The notes: generated by a model not told the origin, from the sequence alone. Numbered from the stretch's first letter, positions 1 through 6,992 are shown. The stretch: 22,968 nt of DNA from CAYNRQ01 sp964399875 (GCA_964399875.1 CAYNRQ010000013.1:1-22968); one strand, 5' to 3'. A program made the numbers and translations.

Positions 1-228
1 GCGATTGCCTTGTTTGGAACCACCGGTCAGAGACCAGTGGAATTCTGATTTAAATCTTACACTGATATAGCCACGGAAGGGTGGTGGCAAAGAAGTCTTT
101 TTTTCTTCGACACATCTTTGCAGTTCTGGGTCATGGGTTGATAGTAATATCAGGATAAGTATAACGGTTATGACAATTATATTAAGATGGGTGTATAAAT
201 CTTTTTCATAATTATATATCCAGAGCAT
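1..228 (-). CDS. Membrane-anchored protein of unknown function, N-terminal fragment
   Basis: A reading frame on the minus strand starts with ATG at 226-228 and stays open for 76 codons to the window edge, so only the N-terminus is seen. Residues about 15-30 are a strongly hydrophobic run (THLNIIVITVILILILLS), a signal anchor or signal peptide, followed by a charged, Cys-containing segment that would lie outside the membrane. The start lies inside the last codons of hjc (17-base overlap), which suggests translation coupled to hjc in a leftward operon. I do not recognise the family. Part of the coding sequence (19-54) is repeated in inverted orientation at 5809-5842. A second ATG at 207-209 is out of frame and closes after ten codons, so I reject it as the start. 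Confidence 0.45.
   Translation of the reverse strand, partial: MLWIYNYEKDLYTHLNIIVITVILILILLSTHDPELQRCVEEKKTSLPPPFRGYISVRFKSEFHWSLTGGSKQGNR
19..54 (-). repeat. Inverted-repeat copy A (mate at 5809-5842)
   Basis: On the minus strand it reads TTTAAATCAGAATTCC, ACT, then GGTCTCTGACCGGTGGT. It lies inside the coding region of the window-edge membrane protein. The pair brackets hjc, the origin and cdc6. Confidence 0.65.
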
Positions 229-601
229 TGAGCAGCATGTTTCTTTCTATCCAGTTGTCATCCTCGTAATTGCCTTGTTCAGCGTCATTGATTCTTAAAA
301 ACAGCCATCTTTCAGAAGCTGTTAGATTGGGGGGTGTTGTTCTTCTCCACGCAACAAAACCCAAAGCACCTGCTCTTCTGCACCATTCAGAAAAGGAGGA
401 CAGCTGTTTTTTATTTAACCTTGGTTTTGTTTTGTGGTTTTTTATTTCAAAGGCAAGGATAAGGCCTTTTTTTATTGCCAGAACATCTAATGGGGAAATG
501 AAACCCCCGGATGAGGGAACCCTCACACAGCTGAATCCTTTGTGGTTAAGGTAATGCAAAATTTCTCTCTCTGCGCGCGACCCTTTTGCATAGGTTTTCA
601 T
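212..601 (-). CDS. hjc: Archaeal Holliday junction resolvase Hjc
   Basis: Hjc is a dimeric metal-dependent endonuclease that cuts four-way DNA junctions during recombination and fork repair. The protein from the chosen start is 129 residues, normal for the family. The family fold is clear: KGSRAERE near the N-terminus (catalytic Glu11), the loop VPSSGG, the metal-binding Asp39 in PLDVLA, and the E-x-K pair Glu52/Lys54 in FEIKNH. The frame extends upstream to 643, but those extra 14 residues do not fit the family, which begins just before KGS; I therefore start at the ATG at 599-601. A TATA-like TTTAAAA lies about 30 bases upstream. The gene is divergent from the HTH regulator and overlaps the next leftward gene. 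Confidence 0.93.
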   Translation of the reverse strand: MKTYAKGSRAEREILHYLNHKGFSCVRVPSSGGFISPLDVLAIKKGLILAFEIKNHKTKPRLNKKQLSSFSEWCRRAGALGFVAWRRTTPPNLTASERWLFLRINDAEQGNYEDDNWIERNMLLNALDI

Positions 602-661
602 GTTTTTATTTTGTTTTTGGCAAACATAAAGTTTTAAATACATTTATACCAATTATCGAAT
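602..661. promoter_or_regulatory. Bidirectional core promoter between hjc and the HTH regulator
   Basis: The 60-base AT-rich gap separates two divergent genes. On the plus strand TTTTAAATA (632-640) sits about 26 bases before the ATG at 662, the spacing expected for a leaderless archaeal transcript. On the minus strand TTTAAAA and ATAAATG elements lie 30-45 bases before the hjc start. The box positions are seen; their use is inferred. Confidence 0.5.
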
Positions 662-1402
662 ATGGGTCAAGTGGTTGACGAATCAATTAATGAATTTTCT
701 CTTGCAAAAGAACGGTTGGCAAAAGACATTGTTGGGGAGATTGTGTTGTCTGAACAGCCTGAAAGGGTCATTAAGAAGTGGAGAAACATATTCAAGATAT
801 CACAAAAAGAGCTTGCAAATGAGTTGGGTATAACAAGCTCTGTTGTTTCTGATTATGAATCTGGAAGGAGAAAGAGCCCTGGCGTGAAGGTTATACAGAA
901 ATATATCATGTCTCTGCTTCTCATAGATGCAAAAAGGGGTGGTCATGTTATAAGAAGCTTTGCAAAAAACATACAGTCACAGCCTCTTTCCAATGCCATT
1001 ATTGATATAAGGGAGTTTTCCAGCGGCATCACTGCATATGATTTTTGCAAAAAAATAAATGCTAGTTTTTTGGTAAAGGGAAGGGTATTCAACCAGGATA
1101 TTTACGGGTACACTGTTATTGATTCATTAAAAGCCATCACAGAGCTGTGTTTTAGTGAGTTGATTAAGTTGTATGGCATAACAACACAAAGGGTTCTTGT
1201 TTTTACAGGGGTCTCCACTGGCAGAACCCCCATGGTTGCTATCAAACTAACTAATTTACATCCGGCCCTGGTTGTTCTTCATGGATTAACTGTTGTGGAT
1301 GATGTGGCAAAAAGGATAGCAGAGGTTGAAAATATACCACTGGCTGTTTGCAGATTGGAAAGTGTTGAGGATATAATGGATGTATTAAAGGGTATTAATT
1401 AG
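662..1402 (+). CDS. HTH (XRE/Cro type) transcriptional regulator, COG1709-like
   Basis: This 246-residue protein has a helix-turn-helix of the Cro/C1 type at residues about 37-72 (KISQKELANELGITSSVVSD, then YESGRRKSPG). A long C-terminal domain follows (about 95-246), which resembles the archaeal regulator family COG1709 and may sense a ligand. It contains the conserved-looking segments VFTGVSTGRTPMVAIK and HGLTVVDDVAKRIAE. The DNA target and effector are unknown. The ATG at 662 is 26 bases from a TATA box, so the mRNA is probably leaderless. The stop codon overlaps that of the convergent phosphoesterase. The family assignment is from memory of the fold order and is fairly secure; the role is inferred. 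Confidence 0.8.
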   Translation: MGQVVDESINEFSLAKERLAKDIVGEIVLSEQPERVIKKWRNIFKISQKELANELGITSSVVSDYESGRRKSPGVKVIQKYIMSLLLIDAKRGGHVIRSFAKNIQSQPLSNAIIDIREFSSGITAYDFCKKINASFLVKGRVFNQDIYGYTVIDSLKAITELCFSELIKLYGITTQRVLVFTGVSTGRTPMVAIKLTNLHPALVVLHGLTVVDDVAKRIAEVENIPLAVCRLESVEDIMDVLKGIN

Positions 1403-2076
1403 ATTTTCTTTGTTTCGCAGGTTGTTTTTTTGCCTTTTATTTCAACAATTCCGTAGCAAGCCTCGAATACAGGGCCTGGATAAAAAACAGGTGATTTGTT
1501 TATATTGTCTAATCCTGGTGATTCATGTATGTGTGCTGTTATTGTAATTGTGGGTTGTTTTTCTATGATAAACTCCTTTATAACAGGAGATCCAACATGT
1601 TTTCCTGAACGAATTATATCCAGTTTTGTGTTTTTTGGGGGTTCATGAACAACAAGTACAAAGTTTTGGGGGGTTAGTTTTTTTCCGAGTTTTGTTAGAT
1701 TTTCTTTTGTTTCTTCGTCAGACGGCTCAAATATGGTGTCAAATGGTGTTGGTGCGCCCCCCCACCCAACAAATGTTGTGTTTTTTATTTTTTTTATTTT
1801 ACTGTGTAGATTTACGTTATAATCATTAAACACATCCAATATCTCATATGGGTCGTGGTTTCCAGGAACACACAGGGTTGGTTTTTTCAAGGTTAGTATT
1901 TTTTGCAGAATAAGTGTGCCCACATCAAGCTGAGAAAACTCTGTGGGGATAGTATACATGTCTGTAAAATCCCCCGGGCATATTACCACATCAAATGCTT
2001 CTTTTCTGGTCTTTTCCAAGACTTCCTTTAGTTTTTCAAGGTTTCCATGGATATCTGCTATCACTAACAATCTCAT
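1399..2076 (-). CDS. Calcineurin-like metallophosphoesterase
   Basis: A 225-residue metallophosphoesterase. All five signature blocks of the superfamily are present: DIHGN (residues 8-12), GDFTD, the PGNHD block, VVHEPP, and the final metal-binding TAHIHESPG. It should hydrolyse a phosphomonoester or diester with two metal ions. It resembles COG2129-type archaeal phosphoesterases, whose substrates are mostly unknown. The frame opens at 2100, but the family begins at MRLLVIADIHGN, so I start at the ATG at 2074-2076. A TATA-like AAATTTAAATA at about 2105-2115 is then 25-30 bases upstream. It follows the SR-beta-like gene on the same strand with 82 bases between, so it may have its own promoter. 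Its end overlaps the convergent regulator gene by four bases. Confidence 0.88.
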   Translation of the reverse strand: MRLLVIADIHGNLEKLKEVLEKTRKEAFDVVICPGDFTDMYTIPTEFSQLDVGTLILQKILTLKKPTLCVPGNHDPYEILDVFNDYNVNLHSKIKKIKNTTFVGWGGAPTPFDTIFEPSDEETKENLTKLGKKLTPQNFVLVVHEPPKNTKLDIIRSGKHVGSPVIKEFIIEKQPTITITAHIHESPGLDNINKSPVFYPGPVFEACYGIVEIKGKKTTCETKKI

Positions 2077-2158
2077 GTTATTACCATATACTTTTATCAT
2101 GTTTTATTTAAATTTGTTTAAAAACGAAATCTAGCAGTGAAATTGGTTTGCTTTGTGT

Positions 2159-2761
2159 TTAGGTTATTAGTTTTTCCATTTTCTCCCTTAGCTGCACTAT
2201 TCCTGTTTCCTCGGTCAATGGGGTTGTGATCATGCCCTTTCCAAATAGTTTTCTGATTTCTTTTGTTTTTACAGCTGTATCGTATTTATTCATTGCGGCA
2301 ATTGATGGTATCCCTGAATAGATTTTTTTGCTTTTTTCAAATATGTCTTTTTGATTTTTTATTCTATTAAAATCTGAAGAAACATCAACGACAAAAATTA
2401 TAAAGTTGGGTTTTTTATCAAGCAGTTTTATATTTTCTTTTTTTAATGTTTTATGATCAGTAACGCAATGAAAACAGAGAAGCCGGTGGTCTTTATTTTT
2501 TAAGAAAACATCAGCAACCCTGAATCTTCCTATAAACGGGTATATTTTTGTTTTCACCTTTGCGTTTGTAAGTTTTTTTAGAATTTTTTTCTTTCCTGAT
2601 TTTGGCGGTCCCATTAAAAGGATAAGTGGTTTTTCTTTTAAGGTTCTACTTAGTAAGCGGTTTGATATAAACACCCTTACCAAAAACAACACCGCAACTA
2701 CCGAAATCGAGAAAACCAATATTGATAATATAGGTATGGGTTCTGTAAACAACATCACCAT
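2159..2761 (-). CDS. Membrane-anchored small GTPase homologue, SR-beta-like, with degenerate G motifs
   Basis: The 200-residue protein has one N-terminal membrane segment (about 9-32) and then a Ras/Arf-type G domain. The P-loop is GPPKSGKK (51-58), with Lys where Ser/Thr normally binds magnesium. The segment FIIFVVDVSSDF is followed by the base-specificity motif NKYD (158-161) and a possible G5 loop TPLTEETG. The order of a TM anchor, a G domain and the VVD...NKxD spacing resembles the beta subunit of the eukaryotic SRP receptor. No DxxG motif is visible at the G3 position. GTP hydrolysis may therefore be weak or absent. GGAGTG five bases before the ATG at 2759-2761 supports the start. It is 19 bases downstream of the M50-like protease gene, in one operon. 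The SR-beta relation is a resemblance, not proven. Confidence 0.68.
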   Translation of the reverse strand: MVMLFTEPIPILSILVFSISVVAVLFLVRVFISNRLLSRTLKEKPLILLMGPPKSGKKKILKKLTNAKVKTKIYPFIGRFRVADVFLKNKDHRLLCFHCVTDHKTLKKENIKLLDKKPNFIIFVVDVSSDFNRIKNQKDIFEKSKKIYSGIPSIAAMNKYDTAVKTKEIRKLFGKGMITTPLTEETGIVQLREKMEKLIT

Positions 2762-2780
2762 ATTAACACTCCAGCATTAA

Positions 2781-3269
2781 TTATATATTCTCCCTAAACC
2801 TTTTAAAGACACTGTCGGTTAGCAAATATTGCCCTGACAGGTACACACCAACACCAATAAAAAGGCTTGTAATGTGGGCGATTTCCAATCCTGTTAAATG
2901 TTGTATATCTAATGATGCAGACATAATTGCCACTCCCAGAATTATAAAAAAGTAGTTTTTTTCAGGAAACCCGTTTAGTAGCAGGAAACACAAGGCAAAA
3001 GGTATTATTAGCATAAATGAAGATAAATCCAAAAACAGGGTGTTGGGTGTGGTTGGGCAGTTCAGTTTTGTATATGGGCCAAAAAATGTTGTATCAAATA
3101 GGATGATTTCCCCCCCACAGTTTGAAAAAACAGTTCCCGCGAGATAATGCCCCCATTCATGCAACACAGCCCCTGTGTATAAAATGGTGATATTAAAAAG
3201 GATTATTAAAAGGAAAAGCCTAAAACAGGTTGTTATTTTTATTTCGTTTTCCATGGTTTCTATTGTCAT
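2781..3269 (-). CDS. M50-like integral membrane metalloprotease
   Basis: A 162-residue membrane protein with about four hydrophobic segments (about 17-35, 78-98, 104-122, 130-150). The first ends in the zinc-protease motif HEWGH (37-41). A possible third zinc ligand is Asp121 in the third membrane segment (SASLDIQHLTG). This HExxH-plus-Asp arrangement inside the membrane is typical of site-2-protease-like M50 enzymes, which cut substrate proteins within or near the bilayer. It is short for the family and lacks a recognisable PDZ domain. The ATG at 3267-3269 is 25-30 bases from the TATA box at 3291-3300, fitting a leaderless mRNA, so I prefer it to the internal ATG at 3254. It leads an operon with the SR-beta-like gene. 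Confidence 0.7.
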   Translation of the reverse strand: MTIETMENEIKITTCFRLFLLIILFNITILYTGAVLHEWGHYLAGTVFSNCGGEIILFDTTFFGPYTKLNCPTTPNTLFLDLSSFMLIIPFALCFLLLNGFPEKNYFFIILGVAIMSASLDIQHLTGLEIAHITSLFIGVGVYLSGQYLLTDSVFKRFRENI

Positions 3270-3290
3270 GTTATTTATTTGGGGGGATTT

Positions 3291-3300
3291 TTATATAAAT
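3291..3300 (-). promoter_or_regulatory. TATA box of the M50-like protease operon
   Basis: Read leftward the bases are ATTTATATAA, a near-consensus archaeal TATA box. The distance to the ATG at 3269 places the transcription start at or next to the start codon. Confidence 0.6.
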
Positions 3301-3330
3301 AATATACCCAAACAAAAACGTTTTCACACA

Positions 3331-3352
3331 CACCATGGTTTCGTGTGGAAAT
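3331..3352 (-). repeat. Origin-box-like dyad 1 (CCATGGTTTCnnnTGGAAA)
   Basis: On the plus strand the core is CCATGGTTTCGTGTGGAAAT. It matches the element at 8334-8355 at 16 of 22 positions. Its mate at 3525-3545 lies in the opposite orientation, so the two bracket the intergenic region. Confidence 0.5.
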
Positions 3353-3386
3353 ACATATTATATTTTTATAACAAAAAAGTAATTAA

Positions 3387-3401
3387 TATAACAGTGTTAT
3401 A
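3387..3401. repeat. Palindrome TATAACAGTGTTATA, copy 1
   Basis: A 15-base near-perfect dyad, followed by CTTCCAATAGAAATATTTA. The whole unit is repeated 93 bases downstream (copy 2). Likely a protein-binding site, either a repressor operator or an initiator site. Confidence 0.6.
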
Positions 3402-3479
3402 CTTCCAATAGAAATATTTATGTTTATATTTATTATTATTTTTTCCATGAGTAATGAAGGTGTGTGGGTGAAAAACAGA

Positions 3480-3494
3480 TATAACAGTGTTATA
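3480..3494. repeat. Palindrome TATAACAGTGTTATA, copy 2
   Basis: Identical to copy 1 over 15 bases and followed by TTTTCCACTAGAAATTTATTT. It lies just upstream of the TATA-like TTTATTTAAA (3509-3518) that probably serves cdc6, so a bound protein could block or aid transcription of cdc6. Confidence 0.6.
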
Positions 3495-3524
3495 TTTTCC
3501 ACTAGAAATTTATTTAAATCCACA

Positions 3525-3545
3525 TTTCTAATAGAAACCATGGGG
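3525..3545 (+). repeat. Origin-box-like dyad 2 (TTTCnnnnnGAAACCATGGGG)
   Basis: TTTCTAATAGAAACCATGGGG, the inverted mate of dyad 1. It sits 16 bases before the cdc6 start codon, so it would be in or beside the cdc6 leader. Binding of Cdc6 here could also give autoregulation. Confidence 0.5.
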
Positions 3546-3560
3546 TTTTTTGGTGAATAA

Positions 3561-4766
3561 ATGACACAAACAACACTCGAAAAGATATTTAGTGATTATG
3601 TGGGAAGCAGGTCTGTTTTTAAGAAAAAAGAAACACTAACAGATCAGTACATACCAGATAAAATACCCCACAGAGAGGATCAAATAAACCAGATTGCCAA
3701 GACACTGGCTCCTGCTTTGAGGGGGGAAAGGGTTTCAAACATGTTTCTTTTTGGGACGGTTGGGACAGGGAAGTCTGTTTCTGTAAGGCATGTTACATCA
3801 GAACTCGAAAAAAGATCAGAAAATATAAAAACACTTTACATAAACTGCAAGATGAAAAAAATATCAGATACAGAGTACAGGTTATTGGCAGAGCTTGCCA
3901 GAAACCTTGGCCTAAGGGTGCCTGCAACTGGTCTGCCAACAGATCAGATATATAAGATGTTTTTTGATGTACTTGATTCAAAAGAGCAGAACGTTATATT
4001 GATACTGGATGAGATAGATGCGCTTGTTAAGAAAACAGGTGATGAAATACTCTATAACATGACAAGAATAAACCAGGACCTTAAAAAAACAAAGTTATCT
4101 ATTATAGGAATATCAAATGACGTGTCCTTTACAGAAAACCTTGACCCAAGAGTGAAATCAAGCCTGTCTGAAGAAGAGGTTATATTTCCACCATACAACG
4201 CAACCCAGTTAAAGGACATCCTTATTCAAAGAGCAAACATAGCATTCAACAGCAACACACTGGAAGATGGTGTTATAGCAAAATGTGCTGCACTTGCTGC
4301 TCAGGAACATGGGGATGCAAGAAAGGCATTGGACCTTTTAAGAATAGCAGGAGAGCTTGCAGAAAGGGAAAACAAGGAAAAGGTGACAATAGACCATATT
4401 GATAAGGCAGAGGACAAATTGGACACAGATAGGGTGTTCAGTGTTGTTAGAACACAACCAAAACAATCACAGGCAGTTCTTGCTGCTGTAATAAGGCTTA
4501 TGGACGACGGGCAAAAAAACATAGAAACAGGGGACGTGTTTTCTGTTTATGAAAAAATATGTTCAAACCGGGGCCTGAAAATACTTACACAGAGAAGGGT
4601 TTCTGATCTTATAGCAGAACTTGACATGCTTGGGATTATAAATGCAAGGGTTGTGTCAAAGGGAAGATACGGGAGAACAAAGGAGATAAGGCTCCTGCTC
4701 GGAAAAACAGTCCTCAAAAAAATCAAAAAAACACTTGAGGAAAATCAACTGTTGGGGAAGGGTTAA
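3561..4766 (+). CDS. cdc6: Orc1/Cdc6 replication initiator ATPase
   Basis: The 401-residue protein is a full-length archaeal initiator that binds origin DNA and loads the MCM helicase. The AAA+ domain shows Walker A GTVGTGKS (65-72), Walker B ILILDEID (147-153), sensor 1 GISND (183-187), the segment DPRVKSSL with an arginine-finger candidate, and sensor 2 GDARKALDLLR (251-261). A winged-helix DNA-binding domain occupies about 295-390. The ATG at 3561 has GGTG seven bases upstream. The stop codon is one base before the start of the polymerase D small-subunit homologue, so the two form an operon. The upstream region carries two palindromes and origin-box-like dyads. Confidence 0.96.
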   Translation: MTQTTLEKIFSDYVGSRSVFKKKETLTDQYIPDKIPHREDQINQIAKTLAPALRGERVSNMFLFGTVGTGKSVSVRHVTSELEKRSENIKTLYINCKMKKISDTEYRLLAELARNLGLRVPATGLPTDQIYKMFFDVLDSKEQNVILILDEIDALVKKTGDEILYNMTRINQDLKKTKLSIIGISNDVSFTENLDPRVKSSLSEEEVIFPPYNATQLKDILIQRANIAFNSNTLEDGVIAKCAALAAQEHGDARKALDLLRIAGELAERENKEKVTIDHIDKAEDKLDTDRVFSVVRTQPKQSQAVLAAVIRLMDDGQKNIETGDVFSVYEKICSNRGLKILTQRRVSDLIAELDMLGIINARVVSKGRYGRTKEIRLLLGKTVLKKIKKTLEENQLLGKG

Positions 4767-4767
4767 C

Positions 4768-5805
4768 ATGGAAAAAAGGGATATAATCAAAAGGTTTATG
4801 GAACAGGGATACCTCTTAACACCAGAGGCCATAGAAAAACTAAGAGACAAAAACATAGACGATCTAATGAGGGATCTGAAAAAAATAAGAAAGACAACCA
4901 TAGACGTTTCTGATGTTGAAATTTTATTAAAGGGAATATCTTCTGCAAAAAAAACCCTGGAAAAGGAAAAACAAAAAATAAAAGACAATACCAGTTTAAA
5001 TCAACAAAAAGAAAAAAACCAACCTCCGGATAAGGAAGCACCAAAAGAAACCAAGATACTGGTGGGTGTAAGAAAAATAGAAAAAAAGAAAAAACTTTCA
5101 CCCAAGGATTTTGTTGATTACTACAACAACAAATACAATGGACTGAAAAACATATTATCAAAAAAACTAAGGGCTGTTTCAATAAACAATGCCAAAACAT
5201 CAACATCCACCCTTTCTGTTATAGGAATGGTGAAAGAAACAACCCCGCGGGGGTTTGTAATAGAAGATCCAACAGGCAGTATGGATGTGACAAGCAAGAG
5301 GAGTGTTTCTGTTGACGATGTTATAGGTGTGACCGGGTTTGTAAGGGAAAACAGAATGTTTGAAAATGAGATAGTGTACCCAGACATCCCTCTTATTCAT
5401 CCAATAGGCAGAATTGATGCTGTTGTTGCGCTGTCATCCAAAAAAACAGATAAAATTAAAGAAACAGATATGATATTAAATGACGCCGATTACCCAAACC
5501 CGGGGTGGATAACTGTATCCAGGGACAACAGAAAACTTATTATGTTAATATACAACCCGTCCAAAAACATCACTGCCCAAGAGGCCACAGAGTATCTAAA
5601 GAAAAGGCACCTCTCCCCGGACAAGAAAAAAATTAATAACCCAGAGGATTACTTTATGATTGAACCAATACCAGACATTGTGTGGATAGTCTCTGACAAA
5701 AGATGGATAATAACTTACAAGGGAGTAACCATACTTTCCTGCGGCCCAAACCATGCGGCAAAAATAAACCTCAAAACAAGGGACGTTGTTTTTGAAAAAA
5801 TCTAA
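4768..5805 (+). CDS. DNA polymerase D small-subunit (DP1) homologue lacking the phosphodiesterase active site
   Basis: The 345-residue product aligns by eye with the small subunit of archaeal polymerase D (normally about 500-700 residues). It has an N-terminal helical region (1-60), a charged linker with many Lys/Glu (60-135), and an OB fold (about 146-206, SVIGMVKETTPRGFVIED to VYPDIPL). After the OB fold DP1 normally has the metal site beginning SDIHxGS. Here the sequence reads AVVALSSKKTD, and about 200 residues carrying the GD and PGNHD blocks are missing. The C-terminal part is retained (ATEYLKKRHLSP 273-284, EPIPDIVW 299-306, YKGVTILSCGPNHA), but the GHxH block is replaced by VSDKRW. 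The protein should lack 3'-5' exonuclease activity and may serve as a scaffold or be a paralogue. It starts one base after the cdc6 stop. Confidence 0.82.
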   Translation: MEKRDIIKRFMEQGYLLTPEAIEKLRDKNIDDLMRDLKKIRKTTIDVSDVEILLKGISSAKKTLEKEKQKIKDNTSLNQQKEKNQPPDKEAPKETKILVGVRKIEKKKKLSPKDFVDYYNNKYNGLKNILSKKLRAVSINNAKTSTSTLSVIGMVKETTPRGFVIEDPTGSMDVTSKRSVSVDDVIGVTGFVRENRMFENEIVYPDIPLIHPIGRIDAVVALSSKKTDKIKETDMILNDADYPNPGWITVSRDNRKLIMLIYNPSKNITAQEATEYLKKRHLSPDKKKINNPEDYFMIEPIPDIVWIVSDKRWIITYKGVTILSCGPNHAAKINLKTRDVVFEKI

Positions 5806-5808
5806 ATG

Positions 5809-5842
5809 TTTAAATAAGAATTCCCGGTCTCTGACCGGTGGT
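5809..5842 (+). repeat. Inverted-repeat copy B (mate at 19-54) with hairpin
   Basis: TTTAAAT-A-AGAATTCC then GGTCTCTGACCGGTGGT. It matches the minus strand of 19-54 except for one substitution and a two-to-three-base change in the middle. It contains the perfect hairpin CCGGTC-TCT-GACCGG (5824-5838), four bases after the DP1-like stop. No T-run follows, so a standard terminator is not obvious. A degenerate further copy, inverted, lies at about 5863-5885. Confidence 0.65.
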
Positions 5843-5888
5843 AAGGAGCTAATCAATTAACCGTTTGAGACCAGAATTATAAATTTTG

Positions 5889-6559
5889 ATGAAATAGAAA
5901 CAGTTTATCGTTTGGGGGGCACGCAGATGATGAAATAATAAGGACGGGGGTACGCTCCACGGACTAAAGAGAGGAGGCAAAAAACCATGTGGTAACAGCC
6001 ACTTCTGGAGGAACAGCTGCAAACTCACCCGGCGAGATGCCAGCCACGGCTGCCAAAGAATAAAAGAGATGGAAGAGGTTGATAAAGCCCCTGGCATAAC
6101 GAAAAGAATAGTTTGAATTATCCATTGCAAACCCTCTATGCCGCTGTTTTTGATGTCCGGGTTCTAGAAGACCTTCAAACAAAGGTTTGCAACACAGAAT
6201 CCAGAAAACCAATGCTTCACAAAATAACAGAGATCATAAGACTATACAGACCAGACATTGTTTTTTCCCACTATGGTGATGATCATGCGGATCATGACGC
6301 ACTTTCCACAGTGGTGCCAAAAGCAGTTAAGCGGGCCTCTGAATCAATCCTGGGCCACCTCGGACCACCACACAGAACAGATCTGAATGCAAAGCTGGAA
6401 GCAATGAAACACAGGTCTCAGAGAAAAGGATGGTTATTGGATGCCTGGTTACAAAGAATACACGGGAGAGCTGAAGCGTGTGGAGGAAAACTTGCCGCAG
6501 GCAGATATGCAGAACCGTTTGCCCTGAGGCCAGGACATCCAATATATATTGAACTCTAA
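5889..6559 (+). pseudogene. Decayed PIG-L/LmbE-family deacetylase gene
   Basis: Pieces of one PIG-L (LmbE) zinc deacetylase appear in order but in different frames. An ATG at 5889 is followed at once by a TAG. QFIV and a broken G-H-A-D-D-E-I-I motif come next (5904-5940; the zinc motif is HPDDE in the family). VVTATSGGTAANSPGEMPAT lies at about 5990-6050, KEMEEVDKA at about 6065-6090, and from 6113 there is an intact frame of 148 codons with RPDIVFSHYGDDHADHDA, the second metal motif. At least three frameshifts and two stops separate the parts. A bare TTG is the only way to start the last frame, so I call the locus a pseudogene. Active relatives remove acetyl groups from N-acetylglucosamine-type sugars. 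Confidence 0.78.
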
Positions 6560-6599
6560 TACACCACTAATTATTAAACCTTACCAACAATTACAAAAT

Positions 6600-6992
6600 A
6601 TGGAAGAAACCACATTAAGAAACACAGCCTTCTTTTGCTCTATTACGGGTTTAATTCTGCTTTTCTTTGTATCAAACACTATGCAAACAACACTCGACAT
6701 CAGTTCAATAACAATAGATGATGTTGGCAAATCCGTCACAATCTGCGGAACAATAAGCTCAAGGCGGGTTTATAATAATCACATCTTCATGAACATAGAA
6801 GATCGTGGGGAAGGGGTAATAAGGTTTGTTATATTCAACACCACAGCCTTAAAGCTCAACCAAACCGGCACAAACCCTTACAAACTTAAGGAAGGTCTTG
6901 AAATCTGCGCACCTGGTGTTGTTAAGGAATACCCCAAAGGCAGCGGAGAGCTGGAGCTTGTTTATAAAAAAGGAGATATCATAATAACATGA
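6600..6992 (+). CDS. Membrane-anchored OB-fold protein
   Basis: A 130-residue protein with one N-terminal hydrophobic segment (about 8-26, FFCSITGLILLFFVS) followed by a beta-rich domain. The domain resembles a small OB fold: VGKSVTICGTISSRRVYNNH, FMNIEDRGEGVIRFVIF, then GLEICAPGVVKEYPKGSGEL. It probably sits outside or at the face of the membrane. OB folds bind nucleic acid or other ligands; the partner is unknown. I start at the ATG at 6600 rather than at the upstream 6549, because the upstream part lies in the end of the pseudogene and has no family-like features. The stop overlaps the start of the TctA-like gene (ATGA), so the two are translated together. Confidence 0.7.
   Translation: MEETTLRNTAFFCSITGLILLFFVSNTMQTTLDISSITIDDVGKSVTICGTISSRRVYNNHIFMNIEDRGEGVIRFVIFNTTALKLNQTGTNPYKLKEGLEICAPGVVKEYPKGSGELELVYKKGDIIIT

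Larger units (their letters stand above)
3270..3560. other. Candidate replication origin beside cdc6
   Basis: A gene-free, very AT-rich stretch of 291 bases between divergent genes, directly upstream of cdc6, the usual place for an archaeal origin. It holds two copies of a CCATGGTTTC/GAAACCATGG element facing in opposite directions (3331-3352 and 3525-3545) and two direct copies of a palindrome followed by TTCCAMTAGAAAT (3387-3413 and 3480-3509). It also contains AT-rich stretches that could unwind. The dyads resemble the TTCCAGTGGAAA core I recall for archaeal origin recognition boxes. The G run after GAAACCAT at 3541-3545 also fits that motif. Origin function is inferred; a cumulative GC-skew plot of the whole chromosome would test it. 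Confidence 0.6.

Noticed and set aside
4735..4767. Earlier start for the polymerase D small-subunit homologue
   Set aside because: It would overlap the cdc6 end and add residues without family resemblance; the ATG one base after the cdc6 stop is a better start.
1..5842. Composite transposon defined by the inverted repeats
   Set aside because: The interval holds core replication genes, has no transposase, and one repeat lies within a coding frame; no target duplication is visible.
5806..5890. C/D-box guide RNA (TTGATGA and CTGA are both present)
   Set aside because: The boxes are in the wrong order and spacing on both strands.
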